Counted from the first letter of the stretch, positions 1 through 11,878 are shown. The stretch is DNA of 64,000 nt from Pachyseris speciosa (GCA_016490735.1 JAEMWC010001348.1:112501-176500), one strand, 5' to 3'. Numbers and translations are program-made. The notes: generated from the sequence alone by a model not told the origin.

Positions 1-157
1 ATTTAATAACTTCAATACACTTGTTTATAGTCTAGTGTTATTACTAACAGTAATGATATATATTGCTGTATTTATTGTCATTATTTCATCCACTGAATCG
101 TCATTGTGTTTGAGCCAGTTTTTTTAATCTGACAATTTTAAATTTGTTGTTGTGCAG

Positions 158-3100
158 AAATTTTCATCTCCCTATTGCCATCCAAAGAGATGACAAGAAA
201 GACCAGTTTCCAGCACCTAACCAGTACTCGGTAAGTGAGATGTTTCACCAAAGAGGCAATGAAATGGATAATGTCAATTCATGCACTTGTTAAGTTAGTT
301 TATAAACTCCCAAAGAATGTATAATGCACACTGAACACAACTTATAAAAGGTCTGGTAGAATTAGGAGCAATAATTTTATTTAGCACCACATTTGGCTTG
401 TTGTATGCAGCCATGATCAGTAAACTTTTGCTGATGTATGTCAAATTTATTCATCTGCTGCCAAGAGACCAAAATTTAATTAACATCTAAACTTAACTTA
501 ATTTGAATTTGATAACATGCACAGACACTCAACTCTGTCCCTATGAAAGGTGTTTAACTATTTATATATTATATAATTAAATATAGAACATGTGCATGAG
601 GGGTCAGGACAGTATTTTCTACTAGTTTTTCCTTAGCAGCTTTTCAATTTTGATGAATTAAGTTATTGAAGGAGGTGGTACACTCAAAGAGAAATTTTGA
701 TATCTCTGCATGGGCGTGTAACTAATAAATTATCCTCTATGTATGTTTTCCTTTGAAACAGATTGGTAGATCTACTGGAAGAGTTGTTTATGATAACAAT
801 GTTGCAGCTTGTGCTGCATTCCAGTCAAAGTAAGAGCTCAAGTTATATTTATCTAGAGATACAGCTAATGAGTATTTTAATTTATATTTTATTAAATAAA
901 AAAGTAACACCTTCCTCTGATCCTAATCCAGCACGTTTCCCATGCATATATAGTCAAAATTGGCTTTTCATAAATAAATGAGGCTCTAAACTTTGAGTAC
1001 ATAGTGCATAGTGTAATAGATGTTTGTGGATTATATTTCTGAGACAAAAATTTCTTGCTGCAATATCTATTATAAAATTGTGTTTTTGGAGAATCAAATG
1101 AAAGCTCTGATCTTGATTATTTAATTGTTTTTCAGATCCAAAAGATCAAAGGACTGGTTAGGTGCAAGTTATGGACCATCACCATGTAAGTCGACAGTTT
1201 GATTTGTCCCTTTTCCAACTTCTGCTGTTGTGGTTTCCATACCATATGAGAGACAGCATAGTTGAGTGCATAGCGCAATTGGACTTGTAACCTGGAGGTC
1301 CCAGGTTCAAGCCCCGCTCTGACCACTAGCTGGTGTTGTTTCACAGCAGCCTCGAGTTCAACTCCGTGGCTAACTGGTCTGCCTCCTGCCAGTTGGGAAA
1401 TTTCTTATTACCTTGTTATGTTTATTTTGAATTATTATAATTGTTTCGTGTATTTGGGTCAACCTCACTAGGCTCGGTGTTAACTGTATAAACACTGCTG
1501 AGGGCTTACAAAATCAATAAAGGTCATTTCATTTCTTTTTTCTCAAATCCTATGTTCAGGATCGACTATGACAACAATGTACCATCCCAATGGATCATGG
1601 TTTTTGAGCCATTTTAATCATTGTCACAGTGAACATCATTACCATGCTCATCAGCATCATCAGATGGTCTTGTAAAAGGGTGTAACTTCATTTTGGATAA
1701 TATTTTCCCTACCATTTAGAAATGGGCTGCAGCTTCAAGTTTCATTATTTTGACAAAAGGGCAGTGCTTCCAAGGCTTTAATGCACTAGTCTGAAATTTG
1801 TTTTGAAAGTCAAGTTGTATGAAAAAACAATAACAATCTTGTGTACTTTACTCCCTCAGGCCACTACACAATAAACGACAAACTAGTCTCTGACTCACCC
1901 AAAATTGCAACAGCACCTTTTAAGTCCACAACAGAGAGAAAGATGATGCAGTCCCCTGTGCCATATCCAGGACCAGGATCATATAAACCATTTGAAAATT
2001 ATATCGACCTGGAGAGAAGGTCAAAGAAACAGACTGGATTTCAGTAAGTCACTAGATCTACTGACACCTGATTGTGATTATTGTTATCCTTTATTATACT
2101 AGAAAAAGTTTTCACTAAAGCTGCCCCGTATTTAAGTTTTGAGTAGTTGTGTGGTTGTGAATATTAATAAAAATACTGAAGACATTGTTGCACATTTCTG
2201 CATTGTTGTTAGTGAAATAAAGCAGTTCTTTAAATTTCATGTGGAAGAAGCATATTTCTCCAGTACATCAATGGCAGAAACAATATTTGATTTAGTGTCA
2301 TTGTTCAACAATTGAGACGGATTTAGATCGGCGTTGACAAAACTTGGCTTGGATCGGATCAGATCACAGATCGGATCACGGACCGGATCATGGATTGGAT
2401 CACGGATTGGATCACGGATGGGAAAAAAGTAATAAACAAAAAGTATATTACATTGAACATTGGAGAAATGCTGACATACTGTGACATGTTGCATGACATA
2501 TTGGAGCTCAGGCCCCACTGAAAGTGATTTCCCGACATGTAGTCACCTTCACGGCTGTAATTTATCAACAGGCATATTTTTGGTCACAGTGGTTATAGTA
2601 TATAATTATTAAAAGAGCCAAGGGGTTTGTAAAGATTATTATAATATTACAAGACGAAAAATACGTGATAATTTCACAACTAGAAGGCCAAAATTATTGT
2701 GCGATCTCTAACTGTTCATAACTGAGTTCCATATACTCTGTAATAATTGCGATTTAGGGAAAGAGGAGCTGAGCAAGTTCATAGAAGAAGCCAACATGGA
2801 TTTAACTAAATAAATCGCTCACGTACACTGTACACTTTAATTGTCACATCTAAAAAACATTACTCCCCACCTCGTTTTTCATCTCTTCTCTTGCCCTTGC
2901 TAAAATAATATCAAATATAAAAAAAGTAAATAAACACATGAGATGATATTAAAAAAAGAAATTGTTAACTGAAATGATAAAATAATGCATACCTTCCGCT
3001 TGCTTTCGTCCATGGCGACAGCCGTGAAGGGACTCCTGGAGTCCCTCCTTGGGTTTTGGCCTCTGGGCCAAAATCCTACAGGGGCAATAATAAGGTGAAT

Positions 3101-6100
3101 AGTTTGCGCATTGTGATTTGTTCTTAGCTATGATCTATTAGAGGACAGATGCACAGATTATGTCATTACGTCGCTTGCATTTGTTTCTTTGTTATAAATT
3201 ATAAAACAAATTAATAGATTCCATGTTGCCGTGCGTCTGTTCAGTAATAGATCACAGAAGACATCAAAATGCGGTAAAAACATCAGTGACACACTCACCT
3301 GCGGCTTGTTTGCCACTTATAATTCTTTGTTTTTACCACATTTTGATGTCATCTGTGATCTATTACTGAACAGATGCACGGCAACATGGAATCTATTTGT
3401 TAAATAGTCAACTCAGTCCATTATGCTCGTTAATTGTCTAAAAAAATGATGGCATAGTGGTTAACCCATTGGCGCCCAGCCATTTTTACGTTTTCGGAGG
3501 GATTTTCCACCTATAACAATCCATAGGATTTCATGACTCTTTATTGAAACTCCCATCGAAAAGTGGTGCTGTCCTAAGGCACTGGAGGCTCAAGGTTTCT
3601 GAAAACGTCATTCTGATGTAGCTATTTTTCATCCGTGCAGCTACAACAATGGCCCAAGTTCAGTTTGCTTGCGATTTTTGCCAAGTTTACAGCCATTTTT
3701 CATCTTTAGTGGCAGCCTGATGAGCATCATTAATCATGATGGTAACTAAGAGTCCACTTTTTCAAAGAATCGAGCAAGGTGATGTACTTTGTTGTCGAAT
3801 TTGGCTTGTTACTCAACGAACTGGGAATTTGGCCAGTCGGACACTTAGTACCTTTGGAACCCGACTACTGATGAATTTCTCGACCTACCCCCTCATATTT
3901 TGGAATTTGTGAACACTGAAGATGACCACAGGTCAGAATTTTTGGCGGTAGGTCGGAGTGGCTGTAGACTTAGCTTATATGTGAAAGAATTGGGGAGAGG
4001 AACGGGCGCTGTCAAAAATTCTCGTTAGTTCCCAGCATGCAATGTGGTCAAGATGTTGAAAATGGCGGAAAGGCCCGAATGCAGTGGAACAAAAGACTGT
4101 ATCTACGCTCGGGAGAAGAATATGGACAAAAAAAGTCATTTCTAAGCTAGAACAATGACTGAATTTTGTTATTATGGTTGAAGTTTGGTTTTTTGACAAT
4201 GATTTCTTAAAAAACGTAAAGACAAAAAGGGGCATTTTCGTGGTTCCTCTTTGACGTTAAAAACGGTTAGTTCGTTCTTGTCCAAACTCAAAAGGCCATA
4301 TTTGGTAACAATTGCTATGTTTATTGGATATCCAAATTTAAAGGACATTCCATTTCGTGCTCACAACTGACAGTTAAGGCAATATTCGTGCAATTGAGAA
4401 AGTTGCAATGTTTTGAAGCATGGGAGTCTTGTGCGGCCAGTTTTGGCCGGCACGGGCACCAATGGGTTAAGTAAGAAATGTACAGTACCCAGGAGTTTCT
4501 TCAACCTTTCTAACTGCATTCAAATTGTAGTTTCTGCTCGATAAACTTTGCTCAACATTGACCCTTCATCAATGAATATGTAAAGCAAAATATTTATGTG
4601 TGAGACTTATCAGAAAATGCTGGGGTAACCCAATAGTTGACTAATAAGCACAGATGCCATGGCCAGGGAAAAATCAGTGGGAAAACTGATCTTTTTAAGG
4701 TCAGTGAAAAGTCAGGGAATTGTGCATCAAGTCAGGGAAATCCTAAATTCTACTTGAAAGTCAGTGGAAAGTCAGGGAATTTTACTTATGGATTGTCAGT
4801 AAAGGTGATTTCCGTGTCTTCTTTGCTGCTTTCTTGTCCAAGAATCTGTCCTGTATGGTCAGGGAAAATAATGTCAGGGAATATTTCTATTCCAATGAGT
4901 GGCAATCCTGATAAGTATCTTTTATGGTGTTTGTGTGTGTTGGGAGAAGCATTAGAGAGGGGTGGGGGGGGGGGGGGGGGTAACAGTTGATCAACTCTTG
5001 CCACTTTGTTGCTCGTTTACTACTCCGTCTGTGGCTTGTTGCAATTGGGACAAATGACGCTGTCGCAAAGAAACCAAAGAGGACTGAAAAGTAAATGTTG
5101 CTGCTGTTGCAAACTGCTGCATGTTTCCTGCCAATTTCTGTTGGTGTTTGGTGTTTTGGGAGAAGATTGTTGCCTGTTTTCGGAGCCACGTTGCTTGTCA
5201 CTTCTACCCTATGGAAGGCCTTGTGACTGTGTTGGCTAGTGTCACTAAATTAATTGTGACACTAAATGCTGTGAACACTATATCTCCAACAGTGTCAAGC
5301 AGTTGATCTTCACCACTCTGTTCCTTACATCATTAAAGGGAGTCCTGTCACACAGAAAGTGAAAAAAGACCTCTTCATTTTATGTTGTAATTTGCCTTAA
5401 AATTAAGTGATCTCTTAACCTTTACTTTTGCAGTAACAAGCATTACCTGTGCATCTCGGCACCTGCAATGCCCCTTCCACCCCTGGAACCTATGCCAGGG
5501 CCAGGTTATTACAACATAGTGGACTATGAAGGCCCCCCTAAACACTTCATGTCTAGTTCTGTTTTTGTCTCAACAACAAGTCGATGGTCAGGGGGTGCCC
5601 TGGGGAAGAAGACGTCCCTGGACCAGGTATGTCTTGTAAATAGCCAGTGAATCTAACCATTTTAACATCTGGATTTAAGCAACAGAGTCTTGGTGTACAC
5701 TGTATTTGGATTTCTATGTAGTCTAATCAGAAAGTTAAGTAATGCTCTGGGCTGAGTTGCTCGAAGCATGGTTAGCGCTAACCATTGGTTAAGATGTATT
5801 AAAACCTATAGGTTGTCATGGTATTTAACCCTGGTTAGCGTTAATTATGCTTCGAGCAACTGGACCCAGAAGGTTTCACTGCAATTATCACAATAATAAG
5901 AAGTGAAAACAAGCAGGCAAAAAAAAAAAAGAAGGGATGTTTTTGTTTTCACAAACTGAAGACCACATGACAAAACTCAGGCCCTTTTGCTTAAAAAAAT
6001 TTGACCATAAAACATCACTTACATGTACTGTAGGAGACTTTTCCTCTAGCTTCTTTAAGGTTTTGATCCACTGACTTAAAAGTTATAACCACCTCTTGTA

Positions 6101-6743
6101 CAACATAATATTGCTTAGCAACAGCTTTCGCTTTAATGGAATCGTATTGAGGAAATTCCCTAAATACAGACTGAGAAAAGCAGTCATTGTTTTATGTCTA
6201 CATGAAGCTCAAGTCCACCTTGGATGTGAAGCTGTACTTGGCTGGTTCAGCAGTAGCCCCTTCCTGACAGTCCACAGCTGTAATGGCCTCTCAGTATGAT
6301 GGCTGTCTTATGCCACAAAATGCTCGTCATTCAGAAATAATAATGATAATGATGATAGCTAAAGGGGGAGATGTAATAACCTTTTACAATTTTCTAACTT
6401 ACAGCCCTCTAAATCAAATCAACTCTAAATAAATCAAATAAATCAAATTAATGTTGGTTTTTGGGGAGAGGGGAAAACTGGAGTACCTGGAGAAAAACCT
6501 CTTGGAGCAAAGTAGAGAACCAACAAACTCAGCCCACTTATTTGGGAGTCAGGGAATCGAACCCGGGCCACATTGGTGGAAGACAAGCACTCTCACCACT
6601 GCGCCAACCCTATCTTTGTGTAGTACCATCCTAGTAAGCTTTTCTGTGTGTGTGTGTGTGTTTTTTTTTTTGCAGCAACATATCGACCACAGCACTATGG
6701 AAAACAGTCTTTTATCTACAATGCCCAAGGAAGATGGATATAG
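158..6743 (+). CDS. STPG1: STPG1/MAPO2-like sperm-tail PG-rich repeat protein, 3' exons (partial gene)
   Basis: Six exons read in one frame: 158-230, 762-829, 1136-1185, 1860-2043, 5434-5626 and a last exon near 6676/6693-6743. Each internal exon has AG and GT borders and the phases agree through exon five. The joined peptide carries PG-rich motifs typical of the sperm-tail PG-rich repeat family: PAPNQYS in exon one, GASYGPSP in exon three, [14 protein letters not shown] in exon four and [17 protein letters not shown] followed by FVSTTSRW in exon five. Known STPG1 proteins (also called O6-methylguanine-induced apoptosis 2) have about 330 residues, and roughly 210 are seen here, so the N-terminal exons lie before base 1. 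Family members associate with ciliary or flagellar microtubules; STPG1 has also been linked to apoptosis after alkylation damage. The last exon is uncertain. The frame giving [16 protein letters not shown] and stopping at 6741-6743 looks more family-like than the frame stopping at 6750. Family identity is fairly sure; the exact paralogue is less so. Confidence 0.75.
1228..1540 (+). mobile_element. tRNA-derived SINE in STPG1 intron
   Basis: The segment opens with a tRNA-like head (GTTGAGTGCATAGCGCAATTGG, then a box-B-like GGTTCAAGCCCC at about 1312). It continues with an unrelated body and ends in AAAATCAATAAAGGTCATTTC. Pol III box order and an A-rich tail fit a SINE inserted in sense orientation in the intron between exons 1136-1185 and 1860-2043. 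It is too diverged from a clover-leaf to be a working tRNA gene. Confidence 0.55.
2346..2420. repeat. GGATC-type minisatellite
   Basis: About seven imperfect copies of a 9-13 base unit built on GGATCACGGATT or GGATCGGATCA lie in the STPG1 intron. Short open frames across it are products of the repetition. Confidence 0.75.
3205..3402. mobile_element. Foldback MITE with ~75-bp inverted arms
   Basis: The left arm (about 3205-3283) and right arm (about 3330-3402) are near-perfect reverse complements around a ~47-base centre. Both contain the sequence ATTCCATGTTGCCGTGC with a nearby TTCAGTAATAGATCACAG. No coding capacity is present. It sits in the STPG1 intron. Confidence 0.75.
3461..4470. mobile_element. 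TTAA-flanked ~1 kb DNA transposon, copy 1 (piggyBac-like, non-autonomous)
   Basis: The segment begins TTAACCCATTGGCGCCC and ends GGGCACCAATGGGTTAA, so inverted termini of about 13 bases are bracketed by TTAA, the target duplication used by piggyBac elements. A second copy in the opposite orientation lies at 25635-26658 and is similar along its whole length. No transposase frame is visible, so it would depend on a partner. The superfamily is inferred from the TTAA duplication and the CCC start of the termini. Confidence 0.65.
4637..4900. repeat. Degenerate GTCAGGGAAT motif cluster
   Basis: GTCAGGGAA or GTCAGTGAAA motifs recur at least eight times with irregular spacing. The pattern suggests an old, eroded minisatellite. 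A 117-residue open frame across it has low complexity and is not taken as a gene. Confidence 0.4.
4990..5225. repeat. Interspersed repeat, copy A (related to 7745-7953)
   Basis: This block matches 7745-7953 in the same orientation, sharing landmarks such as GGGACAAATG, TTGCAAACTG, TGCCAATTTCTGT and CACTTCTACCC. It follows a poly-G run at about 4962-4980. The class is unknown; no tRNA head or TIR was recognised. Confidence 0.55.
5749..5868. mobile_element. Small MITE with GTTGCTCGAAGCAT termini
   Basis: A ~120-base element opens GGGCTGAGTTGCTCGAAGCA and closes with the inverted version (TGCTTCGAGCAACTGGACCC). The centre holds GGTTAGCG and its complement. It lies in the intron before the last STPG1 exon and has no coding potential. 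Confidence 0.7.
6450..6610 (-). mobile_element. tRNA-derived SINE, family A (minus)
   Basis: Read on the minus strand, the segment starts with TTGGCGCAGTGGTGAGAG (box A-like) and has GGGTTCGATTCCC (box B) about 50 bases later, followed by a body containing GGTTCTCTACTTTGCTCC. Related copies lie at 17530-17680 and more weakly at 30345-30475. It lies just before the last STPG1 exon. Confidence 0.6.
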
Positions 6744-7148
6744 TATTTAATTGCTACTAGAATTAATATTATTAACTGCATAGAATTAGCAATGTATTAT
6801 CAATGCAATCATGTTAATATTCAGACCTGGGCAATACTGCTCAAAAACATATATTGGTGGTAATAAGTACTTTAGAGATTTGAAGAATGCAAAATGTCAC
6901 CCTTTAATAAGGGAATAAGTTTATAATAAGTTTATATTTATTTTCAAGATGGTGTGTAAAGATTATTGTTTAATGTACATACTGGCATAAGTTTATTTTA
7001 GTGTTACAGTGTAATGTAAAACTCTTGTACATGTAGATAGACTGTATTCTTGTTTTGTACAGGTGTAAATAGTTTCAAAATTCATCAAAGAATAACTATA
7101 AGTGCCAATGTTCAGCTTTGATCTGTGTGTACATGTAACCATAATTTT

Positions 7149-7269
7149 AATAAATCTTGATTCTATTTTTGTAAGCTGTTTACATTCATGTGCCTTACTA
7201 CATTTTTTTGGAAAAAAAGTGAAGGACATGGTGTTACACTTATCACATTTCAATCAAAAATTTAATAAA
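7149..7269 (+). promoter_or_regulatory. Candidate polyadenylation signals of the STPG1-like gene
   Basis: AATAAA occurs at 7149-7154 and again at 7264-7269, about 400-530 bases after the likely stop codon, in AT-rich sequence with no open frame. These are the first plausible poly(A) signals downstream of the last exon and would give a 3' UTR of roughly 0.4-0.55 kb. The assignment is by position only. Confidence 0.35.
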
Positions 7270-7314
7270 AATATTTTTATGCACTGACTTATTTTTATGT
7301 TGTATACAACATTG

Positions 7315-7731
7315 AAGTGCCTATGAAGCGAAATTTGTTTACCCCTAAAAACGCAAGAATCTCAAAATTTGAGGTGCTTGTGATTAAAATTGTTGATTTT
7401 ACGAGCATTTGAAGTTGGGCTATTTTGCCTTTAAAAATGGTCAGGGGTCTGGGTCGTGATGTGACGTCATTTTGGGTACAAAAATGTGTTTGCACTTATG
7501 AATTATAGTGAAATAGTTGGAATACTTGTCCCCAAAATTACGTCACAGCTATTGTCACGTGTCTTTTTGGCCGCGCGATTCAAATGCCATTTTTGAAGGC
7601 AAAATAGCCCAATTTCAAACGCTTGTATAATCGCCGATTTTAATCAAGAGCACCTCAAATTTTCGAATGTTGAGTTTTATGGATTAAACTTTAAAATTAG
7701 CGAGAAACAAATTTCGCTTCATAGGCACTTT
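7315..7731. mobile_element. MITE with AAGTGCCTATGAAGCG termini
   Basis: The left end AAGTGCCTATGAAGCGAAAT is the inverse of the right end. The inverted similarity continues inwards (blocks such as GGGCTATTTTGCCTT and its complement) for over 100 bases per arm. It lies just after the STPG1 poly(A) signals. Confidence 0.75.
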
Positions 7732-7744
7732 AAGGATGCCTTCC

Positions 7745-7953
7745 AAGGGGTTGTCTGGTGTGGCTTTGTCACTCATTTACAACTCTGTCTCTCGCTTGTT
7801 TTGTTAGGGACAAATGTCACCGTCATGGAAAGTGAATTGTCGCTGTTGCAAACTGTTGCGCTTTTTCTGCCAATTTCTGTCAGTTGTTGGTGTTGGTGTT
7901 GCTGTTTATGGAGCCATGTCACTTGTCACTTCTACCCCTTGGAAGGCCTCATT
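7745..7953. repeat. Interspersed repeat, copy B (related to 4990-5225)
   Basis: This is the direct-orientation relative of the 4990-5225 block, with the same order of landmarks and scattered small gaps. It directly abuts the MITE ending at 7731. No gene is seen. Confidence 0.5.
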
Positions 7954-7988
7954 AAGTGTTGAGAAAAAATAGACTAGTATTATAATGA

Positions 7989-8542
7989 TTTAACTATAAA
8001 ACATTGCGAAAATATTGAAAAACTTAAAACCATCTCGGTTAAAATTGAAAAAGGTTTAAAAAACGACGACATTTCGACGTTCTCATAACGTCATTTTCAA
8101 GCCAAAAGTGAATATAAATGTAAAAGAATTCCTAAGAGACCCGAGCGGTTATGTAATGTGATGTGAATGAATAATAGAATGATAAAATGTCACGAAAAAA
8201 GTTTCGCACAAATTGAGTCTTTCTGAGTATTTAACTCAACTTTTTGAGATGCTTTTCATTAAGGAATTGAACCCTGAGTTAAATACTCAGAAAGACTCCA
8301 TTTGTGCGAAACTTTTTCTGACATATTTTATCATTCTATTAAATTCATTCACATCACATTATGTAACAGCTCAAGTCTCTTAGGAATTCTTTTACATTTA
8401 TATTTGTTCTTAATTTTATTCACTTTCGGCTTTAAAATGACGTCATGAGAACGTTGAAACGTCGTCGTTTTTTAAACCTTTTTAAATTTTAACCGAGATG
8501 GTTTTAAGTTTTTCAATATTTTCGCAATGTTTTATAGTTAAA
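7989..8542. mobile_element. Long foldback element, ~550 bp
   Basis: The whole segment is close to palindromic: arms of about 270 bases begin TAACTATAAAACATTGCG and end with its complement. They pair again through AACGACGAC...GTCGTCGTT and the inner GAGTCTTTCTGAGTATTTAA. Near-identical 19-base direct repeats (AGTATTATAATGRTTTAAC) lie at 7976-7994 and 8567-8585. No coding capacity. Confidence 0.75.
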
Positions 8543-8589
8543 TTGTTAACCAAACCTGTTCTTATAAGTATTATAATGGTTTAACAAAA

Positions 8590-9330
8590 GGAAGGCTTAG
8601 TACAAAAAGGGTGTAACTGATGATCTGGCCTTAATATCCAAATTTCTCTCAATGTGCTCTTCTTTAGCCTACAGATTGGGGATTGCTTTGGAAATGTAGG
8701 TCCATGTTTACTCAGTGGCCCAAAGCCCAGAACTTGATGAATCGGCATATGACTTTTGCCAAAAACTTGAGAAACAGAAACAAAAATACAGAAATTAGGT
8801 GTGGTTGGTTCAGTTTTTTGTTGAAGTTATGCACTAATTCTGCAAAGTCAGGCTTTTAAAATGCAAAATAAGTGTGGACCTATCTTCCTGACATAACGAC
8901 TAGTCTGTTGGCCAAAGGCAAGCAAAATAAGTTTTGAGAAATTCCACCCATTGTCCTTCCTCCCCTACTACTTAGTTTTAAAACAAAAATGGAAGAAATG
9001 GCACCAGTTAAAAAAAAAAAATTATCCCCCCCCCCCCCAACAACACCAACAACAACAACAACAACAACTTACAATTTCTCCCAAACACCAATTTGTCTGC
9101 TACCCCTTCAATGGGAGCATCCCACAAAATCACGAAGTTCCTTGTTATGGGAGCCAGTATTTAACTGAGAACAAGGAAAAGAAGGGCAGCGAATCTCTTC
9201 ATGAAAAAAAAGTTGCCAGATTGCTCATCAGAAGTGTCACAAGCATCTTGTGAGATGGAACAGAATCAGTAAATATTGAGAGTGGCAATTACACCACACA
9301 CAATAAAATCCTGGCTACATGTATTAACCA
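8590..9330. other. Intergenic, no gene seen
   Basis: No splice-consistent open frame or RNA gene was recognised. The stretch holds a poly-C run and (CAA)n at about 9027-9069. The 100-residue frame over it is low-complexity and is discounted. Confidence 0.5.
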
Positions 9331-9334
9331 TGAG

Positions 9335-9640
9335 GTCCCAGTTGTTCAAAGGGATAATCATCCAGTGTAGAAGTCACTATCCAGCAGATTAAGTGCATTA
9401 CACTCATTCACACTCACTTGCCCTATTCATGCCAAGTGACACATAAGGCTAATAAAAATGCATTCTAAATACCCCAAATACACATCGTGACAATGTCGAG
9501 ATATGGTCAGCATGCTCAACATTCGTCATGTGTACTCAACAGATATCCTGCGATATATGTAATTTTGCAGGATAATTGTTAATTATCCATTGGCGTTGGG
9601 CTGCACCACTGGATTAAGTTATCTATTCTTTGAACAGCAA
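9335..9640. mobile_element. MITE with GTTGTTCAAAGG termini
   Basis: The left end (AGTTGTTCAAAGGGATAATC...ATCCAGTG) matches the complement of the right end (CACTGGATTAAGTTATC...TTTGAACAGCAAGG) imperfectly over about 35 bases. The decay suggests an old insertion. Confidence 0.5.
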
Positions 9641-10360
9641 GGTCCTGAATGAAAAAAACTTTTTGTTTTGTAAACTGGAAAATGTTTGAGTGGAATGGTT
9701 TACACATAAGGAGTTAATTCCGGGAGTTTATCTACAGGTATTGACAAATAACACTGCTTAGTTAACAGTCGAGGACCAAGAATGTTCCCTTGATACCGGT
9801 ACTTCAGTTTGATCCCTGGCTACTTTCACTTAATAGAAAAAAAAAGCACGCTGACGATCCCACACAGCTGGAGTCCCCAGTTACTTTTTGCATAACCATG
9901 CCTCCTCCAAACACTAGAATAGGATTCTTGCAGTCCCAAGGGGAAAATTTAATGGAAAGCCATACTCTGACTAGTAATCTTTTCAGGTGCCATGGGGTCT
10001 TGTGGATGTGTTTGGCTTAGGGGACGGCCAGGGAAAAGAAGGATATGACCCGCATTTACATCATTTATAGAACATTCAACCAAAATTACTCAATTCTGAT
10101 TGGGCACGAGATTAGCACAGTTAAATGCGCTGTGTTTTTGGATCATTTTCATCTTCTAATATTACCATGATTCTGTATTAGCCAAAGGTAATAAATCAAG
10201 TTATTATATAATCCCAAATTGTACTTTGAAGGAGTACTTATTATCTTTCTACCATAATGGTGCATTAGCACAGCCAACACTGCGAATTTTAATAACTGGA
10301 TAATTTTAATAACTGAATTTGCAAAACCCTTGAATCTTTTTTTGTGCACCAGTAATTTTG
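9641..10360. other. Intergenic, no gene seen
   Basis: AT-rich sequence in which no convincing exon, RNA gene or inverted termini were recognised. Confidence 0.4.
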
Positions 10361-11186
10361 TTAAATATGTTGTAGGTCAAAGTGCAATTCAAAACAAAAT
10401 GATTTTAACATAGGTTGAAATGAAATTTTTCTTGTCATCTGACCCTAATTATTTATGATTAACCACATGAACAATTAAGGGGGACTAACTTAACTACAGA
10501 CTTGCCAAGGGATTTTTACGGATTGTATTTTTGCCACTATATTGGTGAAACGTGCGAAGAGGTGAATATGTAAAATTTATAAATTGTTATTGCGCATGCG
10601 CAACTTGTCCCAGGCCCCAACAACGCTTTAGAGAGAAAAATCCCTAAAACTTGGAGAAAATTATGTGAAGTTCCGATTTTTTTTGCCAGTCGGAGATATT
10701 CCAGCCTTCTTTACAAGCCTACGTAAGCAATTGTTGTTAACGTACATAACTGCAATAATGACAAAATGGTATGAATTTGCGTGCTTATGATGTCATAAAT
10801 CTAACAAAAACGCGAATTTCCAAAAATTGATACGTAGAGTTTTGCACCTTGGCGATCGTTAACCACTGGCACCATTTTCGATATCCAGAAGTGTGCGCCA
10901 CTCGAGTTTTAGGCCTTTTTCTGTTCTGGTCACGTGACTTACCAAATATGGTTGTGACTCGAAAATCTTGTAAAGCTTTTTGATTGTAAATACATAGCCA
11001 AAAAGCTTGCCTGTGCAGGTTACGGTTTCCAAGATATGAGGGTTGGGAACTTTCCATAGCAACAATGTTAGCTAATTTTGTAGTTAAGTTAGTCCCCCTT
11101 AAGTTTAGAAGATCTAGGAATTTCATTTCAACCTAGGTTAAAATCGTTTTGACCTGAATTTTATTTTGACCTACAACAAATATGCT
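10361..11186. mobile_element. TIR element with a second inverted pair inside
   Basis: The outer arms (about 70 bases, beginning ATATGTTGTAGGTCAAA on the left and inverted on the right) enclose a second inverted pair, AAGGGGGACTAACTTAACTA at about 10477 and its complement near 11080-11102. Either one element has a two-part terminus or one is nested in another. The 113-residue minus frame across it has no family signature. Confidence 0.65.
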
Positions 11187-11455
11187 AACCTTCTGGTACT
11201 GTTTGTGGTTAATAGGTACTTGTGATTTTGAAGTTCTTACATACCACTCACCTAAGAACTCATGCAATTTCATAAACTTTCAAAATCACTCATACCCATT
11301 AATCCTGAATTGTTGAACTCAAGGACGTTTCTTAAAATAAATAAAAATAAATAAAATATTAATAACAATTTTTTGATAATGATAATAAACCAGAGTTTTT
11401 GTTTAATCCAATAAATTATTTCTACATTATAGCACACAAGAGTTTTAACTGCTGC

Positions 11456-11494
11456 ATCATCATAATAATAATAATAATAATAATCATAATAATC

Positions 11495-11530
<36 letters not shown>
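11456..11530. repeat. (AAT)n microsatellite
   Basis: Interrupted ATA/AAT triplets directly precede a retroelement ORF remnant. Poly-isoleucine and poly-asparagine frames here are artefacts. Confidence 0.9.
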
Positions 11531-11796
11531 TGGAAAATGAGAACTGTGCAGGTGGTACCAATTGTTGTAGGATCATTGGGAAGTGTAACAAAACTTGGAC
11601 AAGTGGTTGGGGAAGTTGAATGTCAAAATTAGTATTTCATTACTCCAGAAAACTATGTTACTGGGAACAGCAAGGATTTTGAGAAAGGTGTTGGAGCTCT
11701 AGAGTAAGGAGAAAACTCTAAGGGACCTTTGGTCATGGGCTATGACCCGCTCCCTTAGGAAGCAAACCGGAAAAGATCATCCAGTTCACAAAGCTG

Positions 11797-11800
<4 letters not shown>
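11530..11800 (+). pseudogene. Retroelement ORF C-terminal remnant (frameshifted)
   Basis: Translation gives WKMRTVQVVPIVVGSLGSVTK. After a stop and frame change it gives KTMLLGTARILRKVLEL, ending at a stop near 11703. This pair of motifs (VVPVVVGALG followed by LLGTARILRKVL) recurs at the C-terminus of reverse-transcriptase-like retroelement proteins in many invertebrate genomes. The copy has a stop and a frameshift between the motifs and lacks the upstream polymerase, so it is dead. The family is recalled from such predicted proteins and was not checked. Confidence 0.5.

Positions 11801-11878
<78 letters not shown>
11797..11878. repeat. (AAT)n microsatellite, second array
   Basis: About 27 AAT units sit within the 3' part of the retroelement remnant, between GATCATCCAGTTCACAAAGC and GGTGTTAGTGGG. 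An 80-residue frame through it contains a poly-Asn tract and is not a gene. Confidence 0.9.

Noticed and set aside
10785..11126. 113-residue minus-strand ORF
   Set aside because: Contained in a TIR element with no transposase motif; probably chance.
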